Shown here in pieces: positions 54,546 through 64,000 of a stretch of DNA of 64,000 nt (within the stretch, counting starts at the first letter, position 1; every line of letters starts with the position of its first letter). The DNA lies in the NCBI RefSeq assembly GCF_028372415.1, contig NC_092878.1, positions 66,915,830 to 66,979,829 of the forward strand. The letters are read 5' to 3'. The notes below the pieces were generated by a model. That model made no database searches. It had not been told where the DNA came from and was given only the letters and a program-made list of their open reading frames with translations. The position numbers were made by a program, and so were the translations under genes. This DNA comes from Notamacropus eugenii. Its lineage: Eukaryota; Chordata; Mammalia; Diprotodontia; Macropodidae.

Positions 54546-56215
54546 GTAATCTTATTCATTACCAAGACAAACACTTTTGCCTATAGAAGTGATCACATTC
54601 TATCTCATCTCCTCCAACAGATTGCTTCATCATCCCCACTCTCACTTATTTTCTGTCTCTCTCTCTCTCTCTCTCTGTTGACCAATACCCTCCCTACTGC
54701 ATACAAACATGCCCATATCTACTTCATCCTCAAAAAACTCTCACATGATCTTTCTGTTGTAACTATCATTCTGTATCTCTTCTGTGGTTTGTGACTAAAT
54801 CCCTTGAGAATAATAAATGCTAATAGTAGTAGATGGTTCCACTTTCTCCCCTTCCACTCTTTTCTTAACCCCTTACAATCCTGTTTCTCACCTCATAGTT
54901 CCACTGCAACTATCCTCCAAAGTTACCAATGATCTCTTACTTGCTAAATCTAATGCTTTTCTCAGGCCTCATTCTTCACCTCTCTAGACATTTGATCCCG
55001 TTGATAACCCTTTTCTACTTGACATTTTTTCTCTCAACCTGGTATTCTGTCCTTGTTTTTCTCCTACATATCAGACTGTTCCTTCTCAGTTGCCTATGTT
55101 AGATCTTCATCCAAGTCACATCCTCTAATCATAAGTGTCCTCTTATAGTGCTCTATCCTGGACCCTCTTGTCTTCTCACACTACACTTCTTCACTTGGTG
55201 TTCTCATGAGTTCCAGTGGATTTAATTATCACATCTTTACTGTGTCCCTATCCTTACCTAAACTCACTGCTGACCTTCAGTCATCTCTATATCCAGTAGA
55301 CATTTCTAACTCAATGTATCCAAAAATAAACTCATAATCTTTTCCCCAATTCTCTTATTACTGTTGAGGGCACCAACATTTTTCAGTACCCCAGGTTCCA
55401 AACATGTATTTCTTCCTTGACTTCTATCTCTCATTTCCCCTATGTCCAACTTGTTGACAAATTCTGCTGATTTCATCTTTTGCAATATCTCTCACATATG
55501 TTCTCTTCTCTCTTTTTTTACTGCCATCATCTTGGTATAAGCCTCTGTGATCCCATATTTAACCTATTGTAACAGTTTAATGATGCATTTCTCTCCCTCA
55601 AGCCTCTCCCTACTGAATTCCCTCCTCCATTTATCTGCCAAAATGATTTTATTAAACATCTAACCATGTCATCCCTCTAATCAATAAGCTCCAGTGACTC
55701 CCTATCATCTCCAAGATCAAACACAAAATTTTCTATTTGATGCTCAAAGCATTTCATAATCTAATCAAACCCCTATCTTTCTAGCATCCTTACATCTTAT
55801 TCTCTATCATGTACTCTTTGATCCAGTGAAACTGGATTCCTTGCTGCTCCAAAAACAAAATAGTGCATGTTTCAGGTCTGGACAGTTTCAGTGGCTGAGT
55901 TTCACAACTGGGATGTTTTTCCTTCTCTTCTCTGCGGCTTTTCTGGGTTATTTCAAGTACCAGCAAAAATTTGCCCTTTTACAGGGAGCATTTCCCAGCT
56001 CCTCTTAATACTAATGCCTTCATTCTCTTAATTATTTCCTTTTTACCGTGCATAGAATTTATTTGCACATGTTTGTTTATTTATGGTTTCCCCCATTAGA
56101 TTGTGAACACCTTGAAGACAGGGACTCTCTGCCTCTCTTTGCATCCATAACAGAGTGTCTGGCACATTGTAGATGCATAATGGATGCTTTGTGACTTTCT
56201 GATAAACAAGATTAA
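54546..56215 (+). repeat. L2 LINE, about 1.7 kb reaching the 3' end
   Basis: The longest L2 of the window. Landmarks in order: 'tcctccaacagattgcttca', a (CT)n run at 54,656-54,677, 'cctactgcatacaaacatgc', 'ttaccaatgatctcttactt', 'gggaccc'-like to 'tcctggaccctcttgtcttc', 'cttcacttggtgttctcatg', 'aatcaataagctccagtgac', 'ctccaagatcaaacaca', 'tttgatccagtgaaactgga', 'cccattagattgtgaacacc' and 'ttgaagacagggactctctg'. It covers the reverse-transcriptase part to the 3' terminus. The frame is broken throughout. Confidence 0.82.
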
Positions 56216-56369
56216 GATTAAAGAGCAATTGAGCTCAAGTGTCCTTGTTTGATAAAATCTTTGAGAATGTACACCACTTTATACCACCATCTTACACTAT
56301 GTGTCATAACACCTTCGTAATGGTTGGCGCACTTAAATATGAATGGTCATAGCCTAAAGCAAACAAAAA

Positions 56370-57430
56370 GTCAAGCAAACAGATACAAATTAATGAATAA
56401 ATTGAAGGGAAATTGAAGTGTCCTTCATAGCTAGGGCAGAAGAGAAATCTTCACCAAGAAGAAATAGAGACATTCACAAAAGATGAAGCTTATCATTTTA
56501 ATTACATGAATTTGAGGAGGTTTTGTATGAAGAAAATTAATAGAGTTTGAATAAAAGAAGAAAGTTGTTGATTTAGAAAAATTCTTTCTACTAAATATTT
56601 CTGTTGAATCTGACATCCAAGATATATACACAACTAAAACAAATATGAAAGACTTCATATGAAAATATGAAAGGCTTCTCAAAATACACTTCTCAAAATA
56701 CAAATGGTTGAAGGATATGACACAAAAAAATTATGAACTATTAACAATCATATCACAAATTGCTCTAAATCACTAAAAAAAGAAATTTAAATCGAAATAG
56801 CTCCATTGCTTCATCTCACATTCCTCAAATTTGCAAGGATGACAAAAGATATAAATAGTTAATTTTAGAGGCTGAAGAAATGCAGGTTCACCAATATGGA
56901 CTTAGTGGAATTGTGAATTGGTTGACCCAATTTGGAAAGCAATTTGAAATTGTATTTAATAAGTGATAAAATTTTTATACTCTTTTACCCACAGATCCTA
57001 ATGCTCAGCATCTGCCCCAAGGAGGTAAAAGTGAGAAGCAATGGCTTCATGTACTCTAAACTACTTAATGAAGTATACATTTTTTGTGATAACAAAGAAG
57101 TAGATGTAAAGTAAATATCTATTATTTGAGAAATAACTAAACAAGTTTTGGTATAAAAATATAATGGGATATTAGTTGTAAGGAACAGCAAATACGAAGA
57201 ATTCAGAGAAGCATTTACTTTAATATTTGGAAGATTCATTGACTAGAAGAATAAGTGAAATGCTTAGAAATTAATTTCATATAAAAACAAAAGGCAGCAA
57301 TTATTAATTAATTTTTAAAAAATGCTGTTCCATGATGAAATTAATGGTAAAAGATTTTGTAGAGTATAATGAAATGTCAGGTATATGGGGTAGATAACTG
57401 CAGAGGAAGATAAAAATGAACAGTTGCAAG
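56370..57430 (+). mobile_element. L1 LINE, eroded 3' part
   Basis: Follows the end of L1 ORF2 at low identity: 'aatggttgaaggatatgaca' (wkDM-like), 'tcacaaattgctctaaatca', 'gaaatttaaatcgaaatagc', 'atatggacttagtggaattg', 'tgaattggttgacccaattt', 'ggaaagcaatttgaaat', 'ataatgggatattagttgta'. Much older than the L1 at 12 kb. Confidence 0.6.
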
Positions 57431-58123
57431 AAAAAATAAAAAGAAGAAAGATATTTTCTTCTCCATTTTAGGTAAGCCAAATAATGGAGGATGTGCCAAT
57501 GGCTAGGTAAATATCTGTCAAAAAAGCATATCTCTGATATTTCTAGTAAATTCTACATAAATTTATCCAGTGAAAAATCATAAAATAAATTCTTAGAAGT
57601 ATTGTCAAATACACAAGATTATGAAGGCACTGTGGAAATGCAAAATGTGAGTCTGTATTTGGCATAAATACAACTTCAGTTTGACAGGATATTGAGAGTG
57701 CAAACTGGTCATCATTGGCAATTCCAGAGTCCATGTCTTATGTATTCCATTTTAAGCCACTGCCACTTTCATATGTGCACTTGATTCATGTTTCCTCCCT
57801 CTTCAAAGATTTTTTAAAAAATAGTTTATTGCTAATTTATTTATTTTATTAATTATTTCATTTACTTATTTATTACTGATTCCTGCTGTTACTGATGCTT
57901 TGGAATGAATTGTCCTGAACTCTGACCCATCCGGACCCTCACAGACAAATAGTCCATTAAAAGATGTTGCATAAAGGAAGCCTTTTCTTTCCACAGTGGT
58001 GAATTTACATAAGCTATGCTTATTTTGGGGTACATGTTGAACTCCTAACCCCACTCATTGGATTGGAAGTTCTTTGAGGGCTAAAACCTGTCACTATGTG
58101 CAACATTGGAGTTGGGGGTAATA
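57431..58123. other. No recognised feature
   Basis: AT-rich with a T/A-rich patch at 57,810-57,880; nothing supported. Confidence 0.5.
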
Positions 58124-58124
58124 A

Positions 58125-58415
58125 GGGAAGAGAACTTTTATTAAGCATTTACCAGTCACCTACTATGTTAATTCTTTGCCACTGTGCAATGTACACTTTA
58201 CAAATATCTCATTTGATCCTCACAATAACCCCATGAACTAGGTGGTACTGCTAGTCCCATTTTAAAAGTGAGGAAACTGAGGCAAAAAAAGACATGTAGG
58301 TGACTTGTCTAGGGTCACATAGCTAGATTTCACAAAGTTTCAAGACTAGATTTAAACTCAGGCCTTCCTGATTACAGGTCTAGTACTCTATCCACTGCAC
58401 CACCAAGCTGCCATA
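58125..58415 (-). repeat. MIR/THER1-type SINE, near full length
   Basis: Antisense: 'ttttattaagcatttaccag', 'atgtacactttacaaatatc', 'tcctcacaataaccccatga', 'gtgaggaaactgaggcaaaa', 'gacttgtctagggtcacata', 'actcaggccttcctgattac', 'tactctatccactgcaccac'. Confidence 0.85.
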
Positions 58416-58484
58416 GATCAGTGCCTCTTGTAGTGTAAATGTTAAATACAAACAGATTATTTGATTTATAGAACTCATATGTTC

Positions 58485-58555
58485 AACATTTAACGAAGAA
58501 CCTGACAAATAGCAGGCAATTAATAAACGTTTGTCAATGAATTGAATTTAACAAA
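58485..58555 (+). repeat. L2-type LINE 3' terminus
   Basis: 'cctgacaaatagcaggcaat', 'taataaacgtttgtcaatga', 'attgaatt'. Confidence 0.65.
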
Positions 58556-59586
58556 GATCATCAATTACCTGGATGAATAGAGGAATCTAGAAAACTAAGG
58601 TCCTTTTTGTGAAGTGATTAGAACTTTGGCAATATCTAGCTCCCCAAGAATGGGGAAGCATCTAATAAACCACAAAAAGGCTGAATTATGTTAATGGAAT
58701 AAATTAAAACTCAACCAAAAGTGTCTGTGTGAATAAGAGTACTCATCCTCAATTAAAGAAAAGTTAATGCATTTGCAATGAGATATTTGTGAACCGACAC
58801 CACCGACTACTTAATAAAAAGTCCCCAGGGTAAAGAGAAGAGCAAAAATGAGATGATTTATATGCAGTGCTTTGCTGCTGTTTAAATACTATATAAATTC
58901 TAGCTGTTAGGAATGGTGGTGGTAGTAGTGGACAGCAGTAGTAGTAGTGGCTAAGTTACACATGACAAATTTCATTCACAGATTTGTGGCTTACTAGAAT
59001 TGGAAAATACCTTTAGAAATCAGAAATTTCATTGGCAGCTCCCAATTATTTTCTGTTTTTATGTTTTCATATTAATATAGATTGTAATATACTTCTCTGA
59101 TTTCTTTTTGCTATCTACTTAGATAAATGGGACTATTTACTGTTCACTACATATGATGATCCTTTAACGTAAGAAATATTTTGTGGGAAGGGAGTCAAGT
59201 CTTCAATATAAACCATATCTCTTCTTCTGTAAGGCATAGTGATCAGGAAAGAAGCTTTGAATCGAAGAAAAAATATTTTCCCTAGACTAACAAATTTAAG
59301 GAGATAGGCATAGAATTCTATTCTAGTACTTCTTTACTGAGGGAGCATTCCTAGGTAGTTAGAAGGTCTCTCAGAGAGGGTTGGGTGAGATTCCAGAGAT
59401 ATCCATTTATTCCTCCCCACAAACCAGATTCAAATAAATTGATGAGGATATATAACCTAGATGGTCATATAACCTGCATGCACAACGCACATACACACAC
59501 ATATGTCTCACAGATGCATAACCTACATGGACAACACATACTTCTCAGGTAACTAAGATAGTGCTCTTGCAGCATAGCTGATGTAC
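58556..59586. other. No recognised gene; short MIR-like and GTA/GTG-rich pieces
   Basis: A MIR-like end (58,860-58,905, 'cagtgctttgctgctgttta') and a 'gtggtagtagtgg' low-complexity tract (58,913-58,952). Otherwise nothing supported. Confidence 0.5.
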
Positions 59587-59587
59587 A

Positions 59588-59720
59588 TAGAGAACACTGG
59601 ATTTGGTGTCAAAACACCTGGTTTTGCATCTTCTCTCTTGTTATTTATTTATTCCTTGTATGGCCTGATGTAAATTACGTAGTTTTTCTCTATTTTAATG
59701 AAATTGTAAGATGTGGTTTC
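59588..59720 (+). repeat. MIR3-type SINE fragment
   Basis: 'gagaacactggatttggtgt', 'caaaacacctggttttgcat', 'tggcctgatgtaaattacg'. Confidence 0.6.
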
Positions 59721-59994
59721 ACATCTCAGGTGAGGATGACAATTCAAGATTTAACATGATACAAAAACTGGTAGAAAGAAAGTGGAGCTAGTAAGCTTTA
59801 TTGAGGGGAATGGCCTCAATATTGAGGGGAATGACCTCATAATGTAAGGGTAAATCAGGGTAAATGCTGGGATGCCTGGTAAAATGAGATTCCAAAATCA
59901 ATAAAGCCTCATGGGCTTTTATAACATTCTTTTCTAGGTCAAGAAAGACCAGACATTGGGGTAAGGAAATGCTCAAGTGTCACTTCTCATACTG

Positions 59995-60145
59995 ATAGTT
60001 GTGTGACCTTAGGTAAGTCACTTCCTCTCTCAGTGCTATAAGGCCTAGGCAATATTTTGAGTCTATAAATTGCAGAAAAGGCACTTGTATCTTAGAAGTC
60101 TTTTCCTTATATCCAGAAATTCTCTATACCAATGAGATCCAGCTC
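59995..60145 (+). repeat. THER2/MIR_Mars-type SINE
   Basis: 'tgtgtgaccttaggtaagtc', 'tctctcagtgctataaggcc', 'taggcaatattttgagtcta', 'taaattgcagaaaaggcact', 'tctctataccaatgagatcc'. This 'taagttgcagag...accaatg' layout is a marsupial-type SINE end. Confidence 0.65.
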
Positions 60146-60415
60146 ATCTATTTTAATTTTGTACATACTCAAATTTGTTTTATGTTATCTCCCCCAACTG
60201 AATGTAAGACCTCTATCCACATAAAGAGTTTAATTTTTGTCTTTTTATTTTCATTCTTTATGCAACAATCTGAGATAGTAGATACAAAGTCAGTGTGATG
60301 AATAAGATCTGCCAGGTAATTGTTTCCTGACTTCTCTTTACTTTTCCTTTCCTTTTCTACTTTCACCTGCTCTCCCAGGTGCCACCAGTATCATGACTCA
60401 TGTTAGAGGGGTTGC

Positions 60416-60581
60416 CAGGGGTGGAGAACCTGAGGCCATGCATCCACATGTGATCCTAGGGAGTAACCTTTAGAGTTTTACAGAACAAATTCTTTTCTTA
60501 AGGGGGTTTGTTCTATGAAGTTTAGATTCAGGCAAAGGGTTGTACTTGAGGATCTAGAGGGCCACATGTGGCCCTCCCCTG
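60416..60581. mobile_element. hAT-like MITE, family B (palindromic copy)
   Basis: Starts caggggtggagaacctgagg and ends gccctcccctg. The two halves are imperfect inverted copies: 'acagaacaaattc' against 'gggtttgttctatg', and 'ccacatgtg' on both sides. Such long palindromes are typical of hAT MITEs. The far right arm is partly lost. Related to 15,504-15,620. Confidence 0.65.
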
Positions 60582-61838
60582 GGTTGAAGAATTTGGCCCT
60601 TTTCCTTTCTATGTATATGGTCTCTTAGAATTCCAATAAGACAGCACTTTCTTAATTTTGTAGGGATCTTATACTCCCAAGAAAATTCTGAGCAAGCTCA
60701 GTGGGCTACAAGTTTACTCCTTTCCCCCGAAGGTAGAAATCAATTCTACCACCATTACTTACCTGATCATACTGCCAGGGGACCTCCTGAAAATGACTTC
60801 ATGAGAGTAAAAAAGGTCCCTTCTGCTTGTAGGTCCTGTGATCTTAACGATCCTTCATACATCAGCATTAATGCTAATCTTTACCATGCCACCTTGACCT
60901 GAACCTATTGCCTTTGTGAACCCTGAAATAAGTGAAGGCTTGTGGCTGATGTGGTTGAAAGTGTAAGGGGGTAAATGTTCACCTGGTGTGCACAGAGCAA
61001 ATGGCTTCCTTAGACTTGGTGAGAACACCTGGAGGCAGTGGCGGTTTCATTTGCATGAGCTCTACTAGGCTCCCCTCCTATTAGCTGGCTGGCATATCTC
61101 TGATGATTACCTTGGGGAGAAGATGGAGGTTGTGAACTTTCAAGTGGATTATTAATTATTCATGGATCCTTTGCCTGGATGGAGGTAACCTGTATCTCAG
61201 GAGCCAGGCCTGGAATTCATTATCTTCTTGTCGGTTTGCAATAAAAATAAAGCTGAATATTAATCCCTTCACCTTCCTTCTTAACTCACTCTCCCTCCTC
61301 CACCCTCTCTTCTGCTTATGCAAAACTGCCCCTCTCAACTTAATTCTCCAGCATCTTCAGGACTCCTGCATCACTCAATTGTTTATTCAATTACTTTGGA
61401 GGCCCATTAAACTGAGAATTCAGTTCAAGGCCCAGTTGCTGACTCAGAAGCTCCCCAGGATGAAGCATTTCCTACTAGAGTATTCAGCTTATTTTTGAAT
61501 CGTGTTTGTTATAATCATGTTATGATTAGAGGCGTATCACCTGACTCTTTCATTTCCATATTTCAGAACTTTTAGTAACTTCAGACTTTTAACTCCTCTT
61601 AAGCAAAATGCTTGGCAAATCAAAATCTAGCAGACTTAAATAGGATCTTATCATCAAAAGAATACTGTTTCTAATTTTTAAAAAAACTGAGTACTTGGTA
61701 AGTAGAAACTGATCAAACCATCAATTCCTGACTCCATATCATGACCTAGACATAATCATCCTTATTTAGAGTTAGGGAACATAAAGGTAGTGAAGTCTGT
61801 AATAAAACAGGGAGTAGATTGAAAATAGAATTGTAAAG
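60582..61838. other. Repeat-free stretch; candidate non-coding regulatory block at 60,880-61,500
   Basis: No repeat recognised in 1.2 kb. Around 60,880-61,450 it has balanced composition, an octamer atttgcat (61,050-61,057), homeodomain-type ttattaattattcatgg (61,149-61,165), 'cagcattaatgctaatc' (60,863-60,880) and 'ctgaatattaatccc' (61,252-61,266). No open frame of interest. Function is inference only. Confidence 0.4.
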
Positions 61839-61947
61839 ACTGGATATCTATGTATCTATCTGTCTATCTGCCCGCCTGCCTGCCTGTCTATCTATGTAAT
61901 CTATATCAATATATATCAACCTATATATCTATATCTATATATGTATG

Positions 61948-62013
<66 letters not shown>

Positions 62014-62030
62014 CATCCATCATCTATTGT
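61839..62030. repeat. (TATC)n microsatellite
   Basis: Pure tetranucleotide run of about 16 units at 61,948-62,013, with older TCTG/CCTG/TATA variants before it. Confidence 0.97.
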
Positions 62031-62099
62031 CTGTCTTTCTGTGTTCAGAGTTCTTCCCTATCCTAGCAAAGTCTAACTCAGGTGTAAGTATACACGGAT

Positions 62100-62520
62100 T
62101 ACACAAAAGAGTTCAAGAAATCAGAAGACAGGGATTCTAATTTCTTTTCTACTGTTATTTACTTACATGACATTGGGCAAGTTGTCTTCCATTTAAGGAC
62201 TCAAAGTATCATCCAAAGCTGGGATTTCACAAAATATTGAAAGGTCATCTCAGATACACCTTCTACAGAAAGCATTTCTTGATTGCCTCAGACCTTCAAG
62301 GGTCTATTACTACTTGATATTTTTCAAAACAGAATTTTACTTATATACAAATATGTCCTGTCCTCTTAGTAAAATGTAAGCTCTTTAAGGGCAGGGGCAT
62401 TGTTTTGTCTTTATTTAGCACTAAACACAGTGCTTTGAAGACAGTAGGGACTCAATAAATCTTTATGACCAGGCACATGGTAAATGGTTAATAAACACTT
62501 GTGGGCTGATTATTGTTTTT
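62100..62520 (+). repeat. MIR fragment, then L2 LINE 3' end
   Basis: 62,130-62,200: 'gacattgggcaagttgtctt'. 62,230-62,465: 'ctacagaaagcatttcttga', 'aatgtaagctctttaagggc', 'aggggcattgttttgtcttt', 'cagtagggactcaataaatc', in L2 order. Confidence 0.75.
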
Positions 62521-62862
62521 CAGTTGTATCACTAAAAGCAGAAGCATTAAATAACAGAATAAAAAAAACCCATAAAAATTAATAGTGAATCAAATCCTTG
62601 TTAAGTCAGTCCCTCATTTTCTGTTAAGGGCTTTCATTTGGCCATCTGAATTGGAGTGAGTTGGATATTTCAGTCAATTAAACAATGTTTCTGAACAGTG
62701 GTTCCAGTCTTTTTGAAATTGTGTGGTACTGAATAAATTATAAATACACTCCTGGACAGCCAGTTTCTTTGGATGAATCTTTGACTACATGGGGAAGAGT
62801 CTTCAGATATCTTCCAAGACATTTTCAAAACCAGTGATTAATCAAGTTAAAAATAAATGTCA
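62521..62862. other. No recognised feature
   Basis: Nothing supported. Confidence 0.5.
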
Positions 62863-63925
62863 GAGAGGCAGAGCCAAGATATCAGAGGATAGGAAGTAAC
62901 CCTGTTGAGCTCTCCCAGCATTTCCCTCCAAACAACTTTAATTCATTAAATCACATTTTGGAACATCAGAGCCAACCATAGCTCTGACCAAGACATTTTT
63001 CAAGCCTTAGGAAACTTAGGAGGTTGGCAGGAGAGGTCTATGACACCTGAATGGAGGCCTGTATACAGCATACACATATGGTGGCAGTATGAGCAGTAGG
63101 TCTTGGAACAGGAGTCACAGTAGCAGTAGCTTTAGGAGTTGTTACAGAACTAGTTGGAGATATCACAGGTGATCTTTTACTAACAGTGGGTGCAGTTGGT
63201 GCTGAATGGCAACTCTGTTGTGCATAAGCAATTCTGCATTGCTGTTATAAGGTGGAGAGGAATATTTCTGATTAGTCATAATGGATCAGAGGCCCTTGTT
63301 CCAGTTCTAATACAGCAAGAAACACTAGCACTTGTGAATGCAGGAAAGCAGGGGACATGTTCACAGTTCTAGGGCTAAGAGGAGCACTACTACTTGTGGC
63401 TGCAAGAACTGTAGGGGTGCTTCCTGGGTAAAGATCAGAACTCAGACCAGAGAACAAGGAATATACCTTTCCCAGCTTCATGGAAGCAGCAAAAACTACT
63501 CTGAAAACAGCAGCACAAACAAGTTTGAAACTTGAGACCATGACTCCCCACCACCAGGTGAGCAAAGTTCAAGATTAACATAAAGTTAAAAATCAAGAGA
63601 GAAGCTAGCATCAGTAAAAAACTTGACCATAAAAAGCTACTAAAGCAACAGGGAAGACCATGACACAAACTTAGAAGGAGGAAAAATATGTGAAAACCCC
63701 TACAACCAAAGCCTTAGAGAAAAAAAATGCTATTTGGACCCATGCCCAACAAGAGTTCCTAGAAGAGTTAAAGACATAAGAGTGAGAGAAGAAAAAAATG
63801 AGGAAAGGAAATGAGAGTGAGGCAAGAAAATTATGAAAAGAGAATTAACAGCTTGGTAAAGGAAATACACAAAAATTACTGAATAAAATAACACCTTAAA
63901 AAAACAAGAACAGAATTGGCCTAAA
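62863..63925 (+). mobile_element. L1 LINE, 5' UTR and start of ORF1, interrupted by another L1
   Basis: Begins gagaggcagagccaagat, the L1 5' terminus, then 'tttccctccaaacaacttt' as in the fragment at 15,870. About 0.8 kb of 5' UTR is followed by decayed ORF1 coiled-coil sequence (63,735 'ggacccatgcccaacaagag', 'ttcctagaagagttaaag', 63,840 'agagaattaacagcttgg'). At 63,925 it is cut by the next L1. The rest probably continues beyond that insertion, outside the window. Confidence 0.8.
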
Positions 63926-64000
63926 GGGAGGCCGAGCCAAGATGGCGGAGTGAAAGCAACGACTCACCTAAGCTCCTGGAAAAACTCCTTTGGATATCTC
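63926..64000 (+). mobile_element. L1 LINE, 5' end, running off the window
   Basis: Starts gggaggccgagccaagatgg and continues 'cggagtgaaagcaacgactc'. The canonical L1 5' start is present, so the element was inserted with its 5' end intact and is likely long. CpGs are better kept than in the L1 it entered. Confidence 0.85.

Overview
The window is vertebrate nuclear DNA, AT-rich and almost entirely non-coding. I found no convincing exon of a host gene, no rRNA or tRNA gene and no CRISPR array. The repeat content points to a marsupial: tRNA-headed SINEs of the WSINE1/Mar1 type, MIR and MIR3 relics, many L2 copies, CR1/L3 fragments in the mammal-wide 'agttccttcaacc...catatgacat' style, L1 elements beginning 'ggaggcagagccaagatgg', and two half-L1 (HAL1-like) elements. 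The WSINE1-type tail suggests an Australian rather than an American marsupial; that is inference from memory of the families. The window is best read as intergenic or deep intronic sequence.

Layout. 0-12 kb: old fragments (CR1/L3, L2, MIR, MIR3), an L1 3' part on the minus strand broken by a hAT-like MITE (4.6-5.8 kb), and an L2 at 7.1-7.95 kb. 12-13.6 kb: a 5'-truncated L1 with a 14-bp target-site duplication (TSD). 14.5-16.1 kb: L2 with reverse-transcriptase remnants, a second MITE type and an L1 5' end. 16-25 kb: mostly sparse old repeats, two CR1/L3 pieces, WSINE1-type SINEs, and a probable LTR split by a SINE. 25-27 kb: a minus-strand L1 with a large internal deletion. 27.7-30.8 kb: the most notable object, a young-looking HAL1-like element with an open 362-codon ORF1, a tandem-monomer GC-rich 5' region and a 14-bp TSD, sitting inside a SINE. 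32.6-36.6 kb: a stack of L2, an older minus-strand HAL1-like element, and an L1 with a perfect 96-bp tandem duplication. 36.6-43.6 kb: CR1/L3, SINEs, microsatellites, a 25-bp minisatellite and quiet sequence. 43.6-45.2 kb: a CpG-rich solo LTR with a 6-bp TSD, then an older solo LTR inside an L2. 47.4-49.2 kb: a local duplication of about 260 bp. 52.2-52.9 kb: a second copy of the older LTR, inside a SINE. 53.5-54.4 kb: an unassigned stretch that may be a broken processed pseudogene. 54.5-56.2 kb: a long L2. 56.4-57.4 kb: an eroded L1 3' part. 60.9-61.5 kb: repeat-free sequence that could be a conserved regulatory element. 61.8-62.0 kb: a GATA-type microsatellite. 62.86 kb to the end: an L1 5' region whose ORF1 is entered by another L1 starting at about 63,926 and running out of the window.

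How the parts relate: known family behaviour explains most of the structure. L1 enzymes mobilise L1 and probably HAL1. RTE-type enzymes probably mobilise the Mar1-type SINEs, whose 3' tails look like RTE/BovB ends. Nested insertions with TSDs give a relative order of events. I see no undescribed multi-gene system here; the best second looks are the HAL1 pair, the paired LTR insertions, the local duplication and the repeat-free block near 61 kb. All family names are from recognition by eye, without alignment.
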